Shown: piece after piece, positions 34,005 to 43,277 of the stretch
Layout: each line of letters opens with the position of its first letter
How positions within the stretch are numbered: position 1 is the stretch's first letter
Source: Nostocoides jenkinsii Ben 74
Lineage (GTDB): Bacteria > Actinomycetota > Actinomycetes > Actinomycetales > Dermatophilaceae
Assembly (NCBI RefSeq): GCF_001046875.1
Contig: NZ_HF571038.1
Span: forward strand, 2,452,682-2,502,951
Direction of reading: 5' to 3'
DNA length: 50,270 nt
Program-made: the position numbers and the translations under genes
The notes under the pieces: model-generated
What the model was told of the DNA's origin: nothing
The model's input: only the letters and a program-made list of their open reading frames with translations
Databases searched by the model: none

Positions 34005-34379
34005 ATGGGAATGATCATCAAGCGCGGCAAGAGCAAGTCTGCTGCCCGCATTCGTCGTCACGAGCGCATCCGCAAGCACGTCAGCGGCACAACCGAGCGT
34101 CCCCGTCTCGTCGTCACCCGCAGCGCCCGCCACATCGTCGCCCAGATCGTCGACGACACCGTGGGCAAGACGCTGGTCAGCGCCTCCACCATGGAGGTCG
34201 ACCTGCGCAGCGCCGACGGTGACAAGAGCGCCAAGGCCAAGAAGGTCGGCGAGCTGATCGCCACCCGCGCCAAGGACGCCGGCGTCGACGCCGTCGTGTT
34301 CGACCGCGGTGGCAACAAGTACCACGGTCGGGTCGCTGCCGTCGCCGACGGTGCCCGCGCGGGAGGCCTTTCCCTGTGA
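34005..34379 (+). CDS. rplR: 50S ribosomal protein L18
   Basis: A 124-residue 5S rRNA-binding protein. It shows [37 protein letters not shown] and the C-terminal [20 protein letters not shown]. Starts 2 bp after the rplF stop. Confidence 0.96.
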   Translation: MGMIIKRGKSKSAARIRRHERIRKHVSGTTERPRLVVTRSARHIVAQIVDDTVGKTLVSASTMEVDLRSADGDKSAKAKKVGELIATRAKDAGVDAVVFDRGGNKYHGRVAAVADGARAGGLSL

Positions 34380-34410
34380 ACAACGCAACCATCGAGATGA
34401 GGAACATCTG

Positions 34411-35055
34411 ATGCCCGGACCCCAGCGTCGAGGCACCGGCGCCGCCGACCGCGGCGGCGACCGGACCAACGAGCGCGGAGAGCGTCGCGGCCGCGACGGA
34501 GACCGCCGCGACAACCGTCGTGGCGATGCTCCCGAGAAGAGCCAGTACCTCGAGCGCGTGGTGACCATCAACCGCGTTGCCAAGGTCGTCAAGGGTGGTC
34601 GTCGCTTCAGCTTCACCGCTCTGGTCGTCGTCGGTGACGGTGACGGCACCGTGGGCGTCGGCTATGGCAAGGCCCGCGAGGTCCCCGCCGCCATCGCCAA
34701 GGGTGTCGAGGAAGCCAAGAAGGCGTTCTTCAAGGTTCCCCGGATCCAGGGCACCATCCCGCACCCCATCCAGGGTGAGGCCGCGGCCGGCGTCGTCATG
34801 CTGCGTCCGGCCGCTCCTGGTACCGGTGTCATCGCCGGTGGCCCCGTGCGCGCCGTTCTCGAGTGTGCGGGCGTCCACGACGTGCTCTCCAAGAGCCTCG
34901 GCTCCGACAATTCCATCAACATCGTGCACGCGACGGTCGCGGCCCTGAAGGGTCTCGAGCGTCCCGAGGCGGTCGCGGCTCGTCGTGGCCTGCCGTTGGA
35001 CGAGGTTGCTCCGGCCGCCATGCTGCGCGCCCAGGCCGCTGGGGCTGGTGCGTGA
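34411..35055 (+). CDS. rpsE: 30S ribosomal protein S5
   Basis: A 214-residue accuracy-related protein. An Arg/Gly/Asp-rich extension of about 45 residues precedes the standard domain ([59 protein letters not shown]). The extension is common in actinobacteria. ATG 34411 is the only start that gives the known N-terminus MPGPQRRG. Confidence 0.97.
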   Translation: MPGPQRRGTGAADRGGDRTNERGERRGRDGDRRDNRRGDAPEKSQYLERVVTINRVAKVVKGGRRFSFTALVVVGDGDGTVGVGYGKAREVPAAIAKGVEEAKKAFFKVPRIQGTIPHPIQGEAAAGVVMLRPAAPGTGVIAGGPVRAVLECAGVHDVLSKSLGSDNSINIVHATVAALKGLERPEAVAARRGLPLDEVAPAAMLRAQAAGAGA

Positions 35056-35237
35056 TGGCACGGTTGAAGGTCACCCAGAAGAAGGGCATCGTCGGCGAGA
35101 AGCACAGCGCGCGGGAGACTCTGCGCACGCTGGGCCTCAAGCGCATCGGCGATGTCGTCGTCAAGGAGGACCGCCCCGAGATCCGGGGTATGGTCCGGAC
35201 GGTCCGCCACTTGGTGGTCGTCGAGGAGGTTGAGTGA
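35055..35237 (+). CDS. rpmD: 50S ribosomal protein L30
   Basis: A 60-residue protein. It shows [33 protein letters not shown] and [16 protein letters not shown]. The ATG overlaps the rpsE TGA; its own stop overlaps the rplO GTG. Confidence 0.95.
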   Translation: MARLKVTQKKGIVGEKHSARETLRTLGLKRIGDVVVKEDRPEIRGMVRTVRHLVVVEEVE

Positions 35238-35713
35238 GCATGGCTGAGCAGGCCGAAAAGGGCGCGAACACCCACGCGCTGAAGGTCCACCACCTGCGTC
35301 CCGCCCCCGGTGCCAAGACTGCCAAGACCCGCGTTGGTCGTGGGGAAGGCTCCAAGGGTAAGACCGCCGGTCGTGGCACCAAGGGCACCAAGGCCCGCTA
35401 CCAGGTGCCGGCGCACTTCGAGGGTGGTTCCACCGCCATCCACATGCGTCTGCCTAAGCTGCGGGGCTTCAAGAACCCGTTCCGCACGACCTTCCAGGTC
35501 GTCAATCTCGACAAGATCTCGGCGCTCTACCCCTCGGGTGGCGTCGTGACGGTCGAGGACCTGGTCGCCAAGGGCGCCGTCCGCGGCGGTCAGCCCGTCA
35601 AGGTGCTGGGCACCGGCGAGATCACCGTCGCGGTGCAGGTCACCGCCGACGCGTTCTCCGCCAGCGCGAAGGACAAGATCGAGGCCGCGGGCGGGAGCAC
35701 CGCCACCGCCTGA
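35234..35713 (+). CDS. rplO: 50S ribosomal protein L15
   Basis: A 159-residue late-assembly protein. It shows [20 protein letters not shown], the Gly-rich [19 protein letters not shown] and [20 protein letters not shown] 35234 overlaps the rpmD stop; ATG 35240 (MAEQAEKG) is a good alternative given GAGGAGG at 35223. Last gene before a strong hairpin. Confidence 0.96.
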   Translation: MSMAEQAEKGANTHALKVHHLRPAPGAKTAKTRVGRGEGSKGKTAGRGTKGTKARYQVPAHFEGGSTAIHMRLPKLRGFKNPFRTTFQVVNLDKISALYPSGGVVTVEDLVAKGAVRGGQPVKVLGTGEITVAVQVTADAFSASAKDKIEAAGGSTATA

Positions 35714-35738
35714 TCGCGTCGCACCCGCGATTTCCTCC

Positions 35739-35786
35739 CGTATGCCGTGAGGCGAGCCGATCTCGGAACTCGCCTCACGGCATACG
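35739..35786. terminator. perfect hairpin of paired GTATGCC motifs after rplO
   Basis: Arms CGTATGCCGTGAGGCGAG (35739-35756) and CTCGCCTCACGGCATACG (35769-35786) pair over 18 bp around a 12-base loop. It separates rplO from secY, so secY may have its own promoter; TATCGT at 35837-35842 is a possible -10 box without a good -35. Confidence 0.75.
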
Positions 35787-35921
35787 GCGTTATCCAGGGG
35801 GATCGACTCGATGCCGGACGCGACACCCTCGTCGGGTATCGTGCATCGGCGGACGATTCCGCCCTATTCGTCAGCAAGACCAGCGGGCCCGCCCCCCGGC
35901 CCGCCCATGGAGGGGACCAGT

Positions 35922-37229
35922 TTGCTCACCGCCTTCGGCCGCGCGTTCCGGACACCGGACCTGCGCAAGAAGCTGCTGTTCACGTTCGCGATCATCGCGC
36001 TCTATCGCCTGGGCACGCACATTCCCACGCCCGGGGTGAGCTACCCCGCCGTCCAGCAATGTATGAAGGACGCCCCGAAGTCCGGCTTCCTCGGCCTCGC
36101 CAACCTCTTCAGCGGCGGCGCCTTGCTCCAGCTCTCGATCTTCGCGCTGGGCATCATGCCGTACATCACCGCTGCGATCATCGTGCAGTTGTTGACGGTC
36201 GTCATCCCGCGCTTCGAGACCCTCAAGAAGGAGGGCTCGTCGGGCCAGGCCAAGATGACGCAGTACACCCGCTATCTGACCATCGGGTTGGCGATCCTGC
36301 AGAGTTCGACGCTGATTACCTTCGCCCAGAACCCGGGCGCGCTCTTCGGCCCCGGCTGCACCAACATCCTCGTCAGCGACAGCATCCCGACAATCTTGAT
36401 CATGGTGCTGACCATGACGGCCGGCACCGGCTTGATCATGTGGCTCGGTGAGCTCATGACCGACAAGGGCGTCGGCAATGGCATGTCGCTGTTGATCTTC
36501 ACCTCGATCGCGGCCGGCTTCCCCGGCGCCCTCTGGCAGATCAAGAACCAGCAGAACTGGTTCACGTTCTTCGTGGTGATCGCGATCGGCTTCTTGATCA
36601 TCGCCCTCGTGGTTTATGTGGAGCAGAGCACCCGGCGCATCCCGGTGCAGTACGCCAAGCGCATGGTCGGCCGGCAGATGTATGGCGGCACCTCGACCTA
36701 CATCCCGATCAAGGTCAACATGGCGAATGTGATCCCGATCATCTTCGCTAGCTCGTTGCTCACGCTGCCCATGATGATTGCCCAGTTCAACACCGACCCG
36801 ACCAACCCGGCCGGGTGGGTCACCTGGATCAACAACCACCTGAGCCAGGGTGACAGCAATATCTACATGATCATCTACACCGTGCTGATCGTGTTCTTCA
36901 CGTTCTTCTACGTCTCGATCACCTTCAACCCGGAGGAGGTCGCCGACAACATGAAGCGCTACGGCGGCTTCATCCCAGGTATCCGCGCCGGGCGACCCAC
37001 GGCCGAGTACCTGCAATATGTCCTGACCCGGATCACCGTTCCCGGCGCCATCTACCTGGCCGCCATCTCGCTGATTCCGTTGATCGCCTTCCGGCTGATC
37101 AACGCCAATCAGAACTACTTCCCGTTCGGCGGCACGTCGATCATCATCATCGTCGGTGTCGGGCTGGAGACGGTCAAGCAAATCGAGGCGCAGCTGCAGC
37201 AGCGCCATTACGAAGGGTTCCTCAGGTAG
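35922..37229 (+). CDS. secY: preprotein translocase subunit SecY
   Basis: A 435-residue channel subunit with about ten membrane helices. It shows [78 protein letters not shown] and the C-terminal [12 protein letters not shown] 35922 is preferred over ATG 35907 because GGAGGGG ends 6 bases before it and relatives begin with LLTAFGRAF. Followed closely by adk and map. Confidence 0.96.
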   Translation: MLTAFGRAFRTPDLRKKLLFTFAIIALYRLGTHIPTPGVSYPAVQQCMKDAPKSGFLGLANLFSGGALLQLSIFALGIMPYITAAIIVQLLTVVIPRFETLKKEGSSGQAKMTQYTRYLTIGLAILQSSTLITFAQNPGALFGPGCTNILVSDSIPTILIMVLTMTAGTGLIMWLGELMTDKGVGNGMSLLIFTSIAAGFPGALWQIKNQQNWFTFFVVIAIGFLIIALVVYVEQSTRRIPVQYAKRMVGRQMYGGTSTYIPIKVNMANVIPIIFASSLLTLPMMIAQFNTDPTNPAGWVTWINNHLSQGDSNIYMIIYTVLIVFFTFFYVSITFNPEEVADNMKRYGGFIPGIRAGRPTAEYLQYVLTRITVPGAIYLAAISLIPLIAFRLINANQNYFPFGGTSIIIIVGVGLETVKQIEAQLQQRHYEGFLR

Positions 37230-37233
37230 TCAC

Positions 37234-37809
37234 ATGATGCGGTTGATCATTTTCGGCCCACCCGGTGCGGGCAAGGGCACGCAGGCGTCGCGGATCGCCG
37301 AGCGCTACGGCATCCCGGCTATCTCCACCGGCGACATCTTCCGTGCTAATATCAAGGCGGAAACGCCCCTCGGCGTCCAGGTGAAGGAGATCCTGGCGAG
37401 CGGCGGTTATGTCAGTGACGAGATCACCAATGCGATCGTCGCCGACCGTCTTGGCCAGGCCGATTGCGAGCCGGGCTTCTTACTCGACGGCTACCCCCGC
37501 ACGGCCGAGCAGGTCGAGGCGTTGGACGCAGTTCTAGCTGAGTCGGGGCGCCGCCTTGACGCCGTCCTCGAACTCACCGTTGACGACGACGAGGTTGTCG
37601 GCCGGCTGCTGCGTCGAGCCGAGATCGAAGGCCGCGCCGACGACACCGAGGACGTCGTCCGCGAACGGATGGCCATCTATCACGCCCAGACCGCCCCCCT
37701 GGCCGAGATGTATGCCGCGCGCGACCTCCTCGTGCAGGTCGATGGCCTCGGCGACGTGGACGAGGTCTCGGCCCGCATCGGCGAAGCCCTGGACGCGCGG
37801 ACCTCCTGA
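37234..37809 (+). CDS. adk: adenylate kinase
   Basis: A 191-residue enzyme, AMP + ATP to 2 ADP. The P-loop [10 protein letters not shown] is at about 8-17, the AMP site at [14 protein letters not shown] and the [15 protein letters not shown] segment near 88-102. The LID is the short form without zinc cysteines, as in actinobacteria. Starts at ATG 37234 or 37237, 4-7 bp after secY. Confidence 0.96.
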   Translation: MMRLIIFGPPGAGKGTQASRIAERYGIPAISTGDIFRANIKAETPLGVQVKEILASGGYVSDEITNAIVADRLGQADCEPGFLLDGYPRTAEQVEALDAVLAESGRRLDAVLELTVDDDEVVGRLLRRAEIEGRADDTEDVVRERMAIYHAQTAPLAEMYAARDLLVQVDGLGDVDEVSARIGEALDARTS

Positions 37810-37831
37810 CGTAGGACTGAAGGACATGAGC

Positions 37832-38668
37832 ATGTTCGGACGCGAACGGATCGAGACCAAGAGCCTGGACGAGGTCCGCGCGATGCGCCCGGCCGGGCTC
37901 TTGGTCGCGCAGTGCCTGACCATGCTCCACGCGGCGACCGTCCCGGGACGGACCACCGCGGAGTTGGACGCCCTCGCCGAGGCCTTCATACGGGACAACG
38001 GCGGGCGGCCGTCCTTCGTGGAGGTGCCGGGATATCGGCATACGCTCTGCACGTCGGTGAACGAGGAAATCGTTCACGGGATCCCGGGGGAGCGGGTGCT
38101 GGCGGAAGGAGATCTGCTCTCCATCGACTGCGGCGCCATCGTCGACGGGTGGCATGGCGATGCCGCGATCTCCCTCATTGTCGGGGGCCGCGATCTCGGC
38201 CGGTCCGAGGATGTCGAACTCATGGACGCCACGCGGGACGCGCTCTGGGCGGGCATCAAGGCGTTGGAAGTCGGACGCGGCCTGTTCGAGGTCGGTGCCG
38301 CGGTCGAGGACAGCTTGGTCGAGACGGGGGAGCGCCGCGGGCGCGAGTACGGCATCGTCGAGGACTATGTCGGCCACGGCATCGGCCGAGAAATGCACAT
38401 GTCCCCGAACGTCCCCAACTACCGGGTTCGGGGCAAGGGTCCGACCGTCAAGAACGCCACGACGGTGGCAATCGAGCCGATGGTCACCCTCGGGGCGCAG
38501 GACAATCGCGTGCTCGACGACGACTGGACCGTGGTCACACTGGACGGGGCCCGCGCCTGCCACTGGGAGCACACAGTCGCGGCGCATTCGGGTGGCCTGT
38601 GGGTGCTCACCGCCGAGGACGGCGGCCTGGAGGGGTTGGGCGCGGCATACGCACCGCTGATCGGATGA
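37832..38668 (+). CDS. map: type I methionine aminopeptidase
   Basis: A 278-residue metalloprotease that removes the initiator methionine. Metal ligands visible: D99 (LLSIDCGA), D110 (WHGDAAISL), H182 (VGHGIGREMH), E215 (VAIEPMVT) and E246 (CHWEHTVA), with H82 in SVNEEIVHG. ATG 37832 has AAGGA at 7 bases; the in-frame ATG 37826 is too close to it. Normally followed by infA, but here two full genes and a gene remnant intervene. Confidence 0.96.
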   Translation: MFGRERIETKSLDEVRAMRPAGLLVAQCLTMLHAATVPGRTTAELDALAEAFIRDNGGRPSFVEVPGYRHTLCTSVNEEIVHGIPGERVLAEGDLLSIDCGAIVDGWHGDAAISLIVGGRDLGRSEDVELMDATRDALWAGIKALEVGRGLFEVGAAVEDSLVETGERRGREYGIVEDYVGHGIGREMHMSPNVPNYRVRGKGPTVKNATTVAIEPMVTLGAQDNRVLDDDWTVVTLDGARACHWEHTVAAHSGGLWVLTAEDGGLEGLGAAYAPLIG

Positions 38669-38709
38669 TGTCGGCACGGACGCGAGATGAATCCGCGGGA
38701 CGCGTGCAT

Positions 38710-38715
38710 TAAGTT
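38710..38715 (+). promoter_or_regulatory. possible -10 box for a leaderless start
   Basis: TAAGTT lies 7 bases before ATG 38723 and no ribosome-binding site is visible, which suggests a leaderless transcript. Confidence 0.3.
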
Positions 38716-38722
38716 CCGCGTC

Positions 38723-40180
38723 ATGCCGTTACTGCGCGTCTCGCCCACCGCCGCGGGAGTTGATCCCGCGGGCATCATTGCCTTCCTCGACGCCGCATCA
38801 CGGGCCGGCATCGACCTGCACTCCCTGATGATCGCCCGCCACGGCGAAGTGCTCGCCGAGGGGTGGTGGGAGCCCTATTCCGCCGATCGGGTGCACCTGG
38901 GCTACTCCTTGAGCAAGTCGTTCACGGCGACGGCCATCGGATTGCTGGTGGACGACGGCGTGATCGGCCTCGACGACCTCGTCATGGACCACCTGCCGGA
39001 CGTCGATCGGGCGGCGGTCACGCCCGGCTATGAGCGGCTCCGGGTCCGGCATTGTCTGTCGATGACGACGGGGCACCTGGCGGAGATGTGGTCACCGGAG
39101 CTGATGGTGGCGGACGGTCTCCCCGGCGATGCGGTGGTGCGGCGGATCTTCGCGTTGCCGCTCCCGGCCGAACCGGGGACGGTGTTCACCTACAACCAGA
39201 TAGCGACGTACCTGCTCGGCGCCATCGTGCGGGCGATCACCGATGGCGACATCCTCGACCTCCTGCGCGCCCGGGTGTTCGAGCCGCTCGGCTGGGGTGA
39301 GGCCTACTGGCACGTCACCCCAGACGGTCGCCAACTCGGCTTCTCCGGCATCCACGTCACGACCGAGGCGATCCTGTCGCTGGCTCAGCTCTATCTGGAC
39401 GGTGGCGTCGCGGGTGGACGTCGCATCCTTTCCGAGTCGTATGTCGCGGAGGCCGTCCGCGGCACCGGTGCCCCTCGCGGGGTCCCCGACCCCGAGGCGG
39501 GTCCGGACTGGAATCTCGGCTACGGCTTCTCCTTCTGGCAGGCGCGCCACGGCTATCGCGGCGACGGGGCGTTCGGCCAGTTCGCCATCGTGCTACCGGA
39601 GCAGCAGATGACGATCGCGATTACCTCGGAAGTCGACAACATGCAGGAGGTGCTCGACCTCGTGTGGGCGCACATCCTGCCCGCGGTCGATCGAGTGAGC
39701 GACCGTGGATTCGGCTCGGACAGCGCCCTCACCCAACGGTTGGCTCGGCTGGAGTGTCGTCCGCTCGCGTCGACCTCGCTCGGCCGCGACTGGGTGTGGT
39801 CGCTGACTGACGCCTTCGGGCTGGGCGGACGCAGCGGCTCGGTGGCCGTTGCGCGCAGCCGCGGGCACTGGGAACTGACCGTGGAGTTCGGGCGCACCTC
39901 CGGTGCGCATGAGGTGATCCGGCTGCCGATCGGGGACGGCCAGTGGCTCGCCGGGGATCTAACGGCTGACGGCGTTCGCCTGCCGGTCATGTGCTGCGGC
40001 AGCTTCAGCGGAAGCGAATTCCGCGCCGACATTCGGCTCATCGAGACCCCGCACACCGTCCGGCTGCGCACCGTCGGCTCGGAGGCGACATTCGCCTGGC
40101 GCTATGAGCCGCTCAGCGGGGCCTGGCCGTTCTGGCTCGCGGTGCACCGCGCCGACCCGGGAATCAACCCGCCCGACTGA
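38723..40180 (+). CDS. serine hydrolase, class C beta-lactamase family
   Basis: A 485-residue protein with the penicillin-binding/beta-lactamase esterase fold. The nucleophile motif is S62-L-S-K65 in GYSLSKSFTA. The second motif appears as FTYNQIATYLLG, with Tyr present but the third position Gln rather than the usual Asn. The C-terminal 150 residues after VDRVSDRGFG form an extra beta-rich region. No signal peptide, so probably cytoplasmic; likely an esterase or peptidase rather than a true antibiotic beta-lactamase. It sits between map and infA, out of place in the ribosomal cluster. Confidence 0.8.
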   Translation: MPLLRVSPTAAGVDPAGIIAFLDAASRAGIDLHSLMIARHGEVLAEGWWEPYSADRVHLGYSLSKSFTATAIGLLVDDGVIGLDDLVMDHLPDVDRAAVTPGYERLRVRHCLSMTTGHLAEMWSPELMVADGLPGDAVVRRIFALPLPAEPGTVFTYNQIATYLLGAIVRAITDGDILDLLRARVFEPLGWGEAYWHVTPDGRQLGFSGIHVTTEAILSLAQLYLDGGVAGGRRILSESYVAEAVRGTGAPRGVPDPEAGPDWNLGYGFSFWQARHGYRGDGAFGQFAIVLPEQQMTIAITSEVDNMQEVLDLVWAHILPAVDRVSDRGFGSDSALTQRLARLECRPLASTSLGRDWVWSLTDAFGLGGRSGSVAVARSRGHWELTVEFGRTSGAHEVIRLPIGDGQWLAGDLTADGVRLPVMCCGSFSGSEFRADIRLIETPHTVRLRTVGSEATFAWRYEPLSGAWPFWLAVHRADPGINPPD

Positions 40181-40226
40181 GGCGTTCACCCAGGGGAACC
40201 AGCCACTCCCCATCCGAAGGACAACC

Positions 40227-40592
40227 ATGGCCACCCGCGACGTCACCCTGACCGACATCGAGTCGACTGTTGCCGACAACGACATCGTGCTCCTCGACTT
40301 TTGGGCCTCGTGGTGCGGACCGTGCCGCCAGTTCGGTCCCGTCTTCGAGAAGGCGTCGGAGGACAACACCGACATCGTCTTCGGCAAGATCGACACCGAG
40401 GCCGAGCAGGCCCTCGCTGCCCACCTGCAGATCACCTCGATCCCGACCCTGATGGCCTTCCGCGAGGGGATCCTCGTCTTCAACCAGCCCGGCGCGCTAC
40501 CGGCCGCCGGCCTGAAGCAGGTCATCGACGGCGTCCGCGCCCTCGACATGGACGAGGTCCGCAGCCAACTCGTCACCCGACCGGAAGCCTGA
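40227..40592 (+). CDS. thioredoxin
   Basis: A 121-residue thioredoxin. The redox motif WCGPC is at 29-33 (C30, C33), the cis-proline lies in TSIPTLMAF. The fold segments LLDFWASWCGPCRQFGP and GKIDTEAEQALAAHLQI are typical. A C-terminal extension of about 10 residues follows the usual final helix. GAAGGA lies 5 bases before ATG 40227. Not close to a thioredoxin reductase gene here. Confidence 0.93.
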   Translation: MATRDVTLTDIESTVADNDIVLLDFWASWCGPCRQFGPVFEKASEDNTDIVFGKIDTEAEQALAAHLQITSIPTLMAFREGILVFNQPGALPAAGLKQVIDGVRALDMDEVRSQLVTRPEA

Positions 40593-40617
40593 GCCGACTG
40601 CCAACTTGTGGTCGTCC

Positions 40618-40893
40618 CTAGCCGGAGGTGTAGGTGAAATCGTCGTACTCCGTCCCGACCGAGTGGCCGAGAGTCGTGAACGCCTTCACGTTCACCACGC
40701 CGGCGGCGTGAGGCGGGACAGTGACGACAAGTTCGTTCGACGACAGCACCCGGATGTTGGTGGCGGGAGTGTCGCCCAGGAGCACCGAGGTGACATTGAT
40801 GAAACCGGCGCCCTGGATGTGCAGGTCGTAGCCACCTGCGGGGAAGTCCGTGGGGAGGAGGGTCGCCCGCCGCGATTTCGGGGCGCGGCATAC
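40618..40893 (-). pseudogene. IPT/TIG-domain gene remnant
   Basis: The minus strand encodes one immunoglobulin-like IPT/TIG domain of about 80 residues ([59 protein letters not shown]). TIG domains are usually extracellular modules of larger proteins. No ATG, GTG or TTG start with a ribosome-binding site lies in frame close to the domain, and farther upstream the frame runs into the infA promoter and gene, so I read it as the C-terminal remnant of a lost protein. A short functional protein cannot be excluded. Confidence 0.5.
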
Positions 40894-40899
40894 CTCCCG

Positions 40900-40905
40900 T
40901 ATGAT
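40900..40905 (+). promoter_or_regulatory. probable -10 box of infA operon
   Basis: TATGAT fits a -10 box about 113 bp before infA. The -35 region (TTTCGG or TTCGGG at 40876-40882) is weak. Confidence 0.4.
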
Positions 40906-41017
40906 GGAGCGTCGGTCACGTGTGCGCTCGCGCCTTGCGTGTGCTCCATGGGGCCGATTTCGTATGGCCGTTCCCAACCTCAGCGGGGTCGGTCGCCAAC
41001 ATGGATTGACGGAGGAT

Positions 41018-41239
41018 ATGGCCAAGAAGGACGGTGTCATCGAGGTCGAGGGCACGATTGTTGAAGCCCTCCCCAACGCGATGTTCCGCGTGGAGCTCAC
41101 CAACGGTCACAAGGTTCTCGCCCACATCTCGGGCAAGATGCGCCAGCACTACATCCGGATCCTCCCCGAGGACCGGGTCGTGGTGGAACTCAGCCCCTAT
41201 GACCTGACCCGCGGGCGCATCGTTTTCCGTTACCGCTAA
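41018..41239 (+). CDS. infA: translation initiation factor IF-1
   Basis: A 73-residue OB-fold factor that occupies the A site during initiation. It shows [40 protein letters not shown] and [17 protein letters not shown] 41018 has GGAGG immediately upstream at short spacing. Followed by rpmJ after 60 bp. Confidence 0.97.
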   Translation: MAKKDGVIEVEGTIVEALPNAMFRVELTNGHKVLAHISGKMRQHYIRILPEDRVVVELSPYDLTRGRIVFRYR

Positions 41240-41299
41240 CCGCAAGACCCGCGCGCCCAGCCTGGGACGCGGGACGCCGATCGAGAAAAGACCGAGGCA

Positions 41300-41413
41300 A
41301 TGAAGGTTCAGCCGAGTGTCAAGAAGATCTGCGACAAGTGCAAGGTGATCCGCCGTCACGGGCGGGTCATGGTGATCTGCGACAACCTGCGCCACAAGCA
41401 GCGTCAGGGCTGA
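41300..41413 (+). CDS. rpmJ: 50S ribosomal protein L36
   Basis: A 37-residue protein: [17 protein letters not shown] at the start, ending in NLRHKQRQG. The zinc ligands C11, C14, C27 and H32 are all present, so this is the zinc-containing C+ form. The upstream A/G-rich AAAAGACCGAGG probably includes the ribosome-binding site. Between infA and rpsM as in most bacteria. Confidence 0.97.
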   Translation: MKVQPSVKKICDKCKVIRRHGRVMVICDNLRHKQRQG

Positions 41414-41611
41414 GCACCGGGCACCGGTCGCACGACCTTCCCGCACACAATTCAACATCGCACTACCGCAGCACCCGACCCCCGCACGTGGCGGGACGTC
41501 ACCCCCGGCCCGGAGGCCGGGGACGGGCTGGCACGGCATACGAGTCCGTGAGCGACCACCCGACTGGCGCTGCTTCCATACCTCCGGACGACAGAAAAGG
41601 AATGCCACTCC
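41414..41611. other. rpmJ-rpsM spacer
   Basis: A hairpin CCCCGGCCCGGAGGCCGGGG at about 41502-41522 and a GGCATACGAG copy at 41535 lie here. No gene seen. Confidence 0.5.
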
Positions 41612-41989
41612 ATGGCACGTCTTGTTGGAGTTGACCTCCCGCGCGACAAGCGCGTCGAGGTCGCCCTGACCTACATCTTTGGTGTGGGTCGGACGACGTC
41701 CAAGCAGGCGCTGGCCGCGACGGGTGTTGACCCGTCGGTCCGCGTGAAGGACCTCGTCGACGACCAGCTGGTTGCGCTGCGTGACTACCTCGAAGCCAAC
41801 GTCAAGATCGAAGGTGACCTCCGCCGCGAGGTGGCCGCCGACATCCGTCGCAAGGTCGAGATCGGGTCCTACGAGGGCTTGCGTCACCGCAAGGGTCTGC
41901 CGGTTCGCGGTCAGCGGACCAAGACCAACGCGCGCACCCGCAAGGGCCCCAAGCGCACCGTCGCCGGTAAGAAGAAGGCTGGTAAGTAA
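41612..41989 (+). CDS. rpsM: 30S ribosomal protein S13
   Basis: A 125-residue head protein contacting the P-site tRNA. It shows [39 protein letters not shown] and [20 protein letters not shown]. The TAA overlaps the rpsK ATG by one base. Confidence 0.97.
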   Translation: MARLVGVDLPRDKRVEVALTYIFGVGRTTSKQALAATGVDPSVRVKDLVDDQLVALRDYLEANVKIEGDLRREVAADIRRKVEIGSYEGLRHRKGLPVRGQRTKTNARTRKGPKRTVAGKKKAGK

Positions 41990-42384
41990 TGCCCCCCAAG
42001 GCTCGTGCGACCAAGGTCCGTCGCAAGGTCAAGAAGAACGTCGCCGTGGGTCAGGCCCACATCAAGAGCACGTTCAACAACACCATCATCTCCATCACCG
42101 ACCCGACCGGTGCGGTGATCTCGTGGGCGTCCGCCGGCCAGGTCGGCTTCAAGGGCTCCCGCAAGTCCACCCCGTATGCCGCCCAGATGGCCGCCGAGGC
42201 CTGCGCCCGCCGCGCCATGGAACACGGCATGCGCAAGGTCGACGTCTTCGTCAAGGGTCCCGGCTCGGGTCGTGAGACCGCTATCCGTTCCCTGACCGCT
42301 GCCGGCCTGGAGGTCGGTGCCATCTCCGATGTCACCCCCAGCCCGCACAACGGTGTCCGCCCGCCCAAGCGCCGCCGCGTCTGA
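41989..42384 (+). CDS. rpsK: 30S ribosomal protein S11
   Basis: A 131-residue platform protein. It shows [40 protein letters not shown] and [18 protein letters not shown]. Coupled to rpsM. Confidence 0.97.
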   Translation: MPPKARATKVRRKVKKNVAVGQAHIKSTFNNTIISITDPTGAVISWASAGQVGFKGSRKSTPYAAQMAAEACARRAMEHGMRKVDVFVKGPGSGRETAIRSLTAAGLEVGAISDVTPSPHNGVRPPKRRRV

Positions 42385-42415
42385 GCCTGCACTGAAACGG
42401 AGAAATAGCTAAGTC

Positions 42416-43024
42416 ATGGCTCGTTACACCGGCCCCATCACCAAGAAGTCCCGTCGCTACAAGCTCGACCTCGTCGGCGGCGACAAGAACTTCGACCTGC
42501 GTCCCTTCCCGCCCGGCCAGCACGGCCGCCGCCGCATCCAGGAGAAGGAGTACCTCACTCAGCTCCAGGAGAAGCAGCGCGCCCGCTTCACCTATGGCGT
42601 CATGGAGAAGCAGTTCCGTCGCTACTACGAGGAGGCAGCCACCCGCCCCGGCAAGACCGGTAGCAACCTGCTGACCATCCTCGAGTCCCGCCTGGACAAC
42701 GTCATCTACCGCGCCGGCCTGGCCCGCACGCGTCGCCACGCCCGCCAGCTGGTCACGCACGGCCACTTCGAGGTCAACGGCGTCCGCGTCGATGTTCCGT
42801 CATACCGCGTCGAGCAGTTCGACATCATCACGATCCGCAAGCAGTCCGTCGAGACCTTCCCGTTCCAGCTGGCGCGGGAGACCTTCGGCGAGCGCACCGC
42901 CCCGGCCTGGATGCAGGTCGTCGCGGGCAGCCTGCAGATCCTGATCCACCAACTGCCCGTCCGCGAGCAGATCGACACCCAGCTCACCGAGCAGCTGATC
43001 GTCGAGTTGTACTCCAAGAACTAG
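42416..43024 (+). CDS. rpsD: 30S ribosomal protein S4
   Basis: A 202-residue 16S-binding assembly protein. It shows ARYTGPITKKSRRYKLDLVG, an S4 RNA-binding domain (ESRLDNVIYRAGLARTRRHA, RQLVTHGHFEVNGVRVDVPS) and a normal C-terminus LIVELYSKN. The N-terminal domain has no zinc cysteines (C- form). In E. coli S4 represses the alpha operon. Confidence 0.97.
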   Translation: MARYTGPITKKSRRYKLDLVGGDKNFDLRPFPPGQHGRRRIQEKEYLTQLQEKQRARFTYGVMEKQFRRYYEEAATRPGKTGSNLLTILESRLDNVIYRAGLARTRRHARQLVTHGHFEVNGVRVDVPSYRVEQFDIITIRKQSVETFPFQLARETFGERTAPAWMQVVAGSLQILIHQLPVREQIDTQLTEQLIVELYSKN

Positions 43025-43150
43025 CCCGGAAGGCACAGTCTTCGCGAAGCGAAGGCCGTTCTTTCTGTTCCGAGAAACCAAGCCTCGCTTCGCTCGGCGG
43101 TTTCTCGGACCGCGGTCGGGTATGCCGCCCTAAGGGGCGACATACCCGTC
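43025..43150. repeat. stem-loop element after rpsD
   Basis: Right after the stop codon comes GGCACAGTCTTCGCGAAGCGAAGG, then a stem-loop at 43070-43108 with arms CCGAGAAACC and GGTTTCTCGG and apex AAGCCTCGCTTCGCTCGGC. It is homologous to the element after rpsZ, with different but still paired basal stems. A further dyad GGGTATGCCGCCC/GGGGCGACATACCC follows at about 43118-43147. The rest of the spacer to 43277 shows no clear signal. Confidence 0.85.
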
Positions 43151-43277
43151 CGCTGTGGTCTGTGGTTGGCCGCAGGCCAGTAGTGCCGCGCTCAGACAGA
43201 CGGGCGGGGTGCGCGCGTGAGAGTCGCGCACGCGACGGGCATCAAATAGCGGGTGTCCCTCGAGGAAGAAGAAGATA

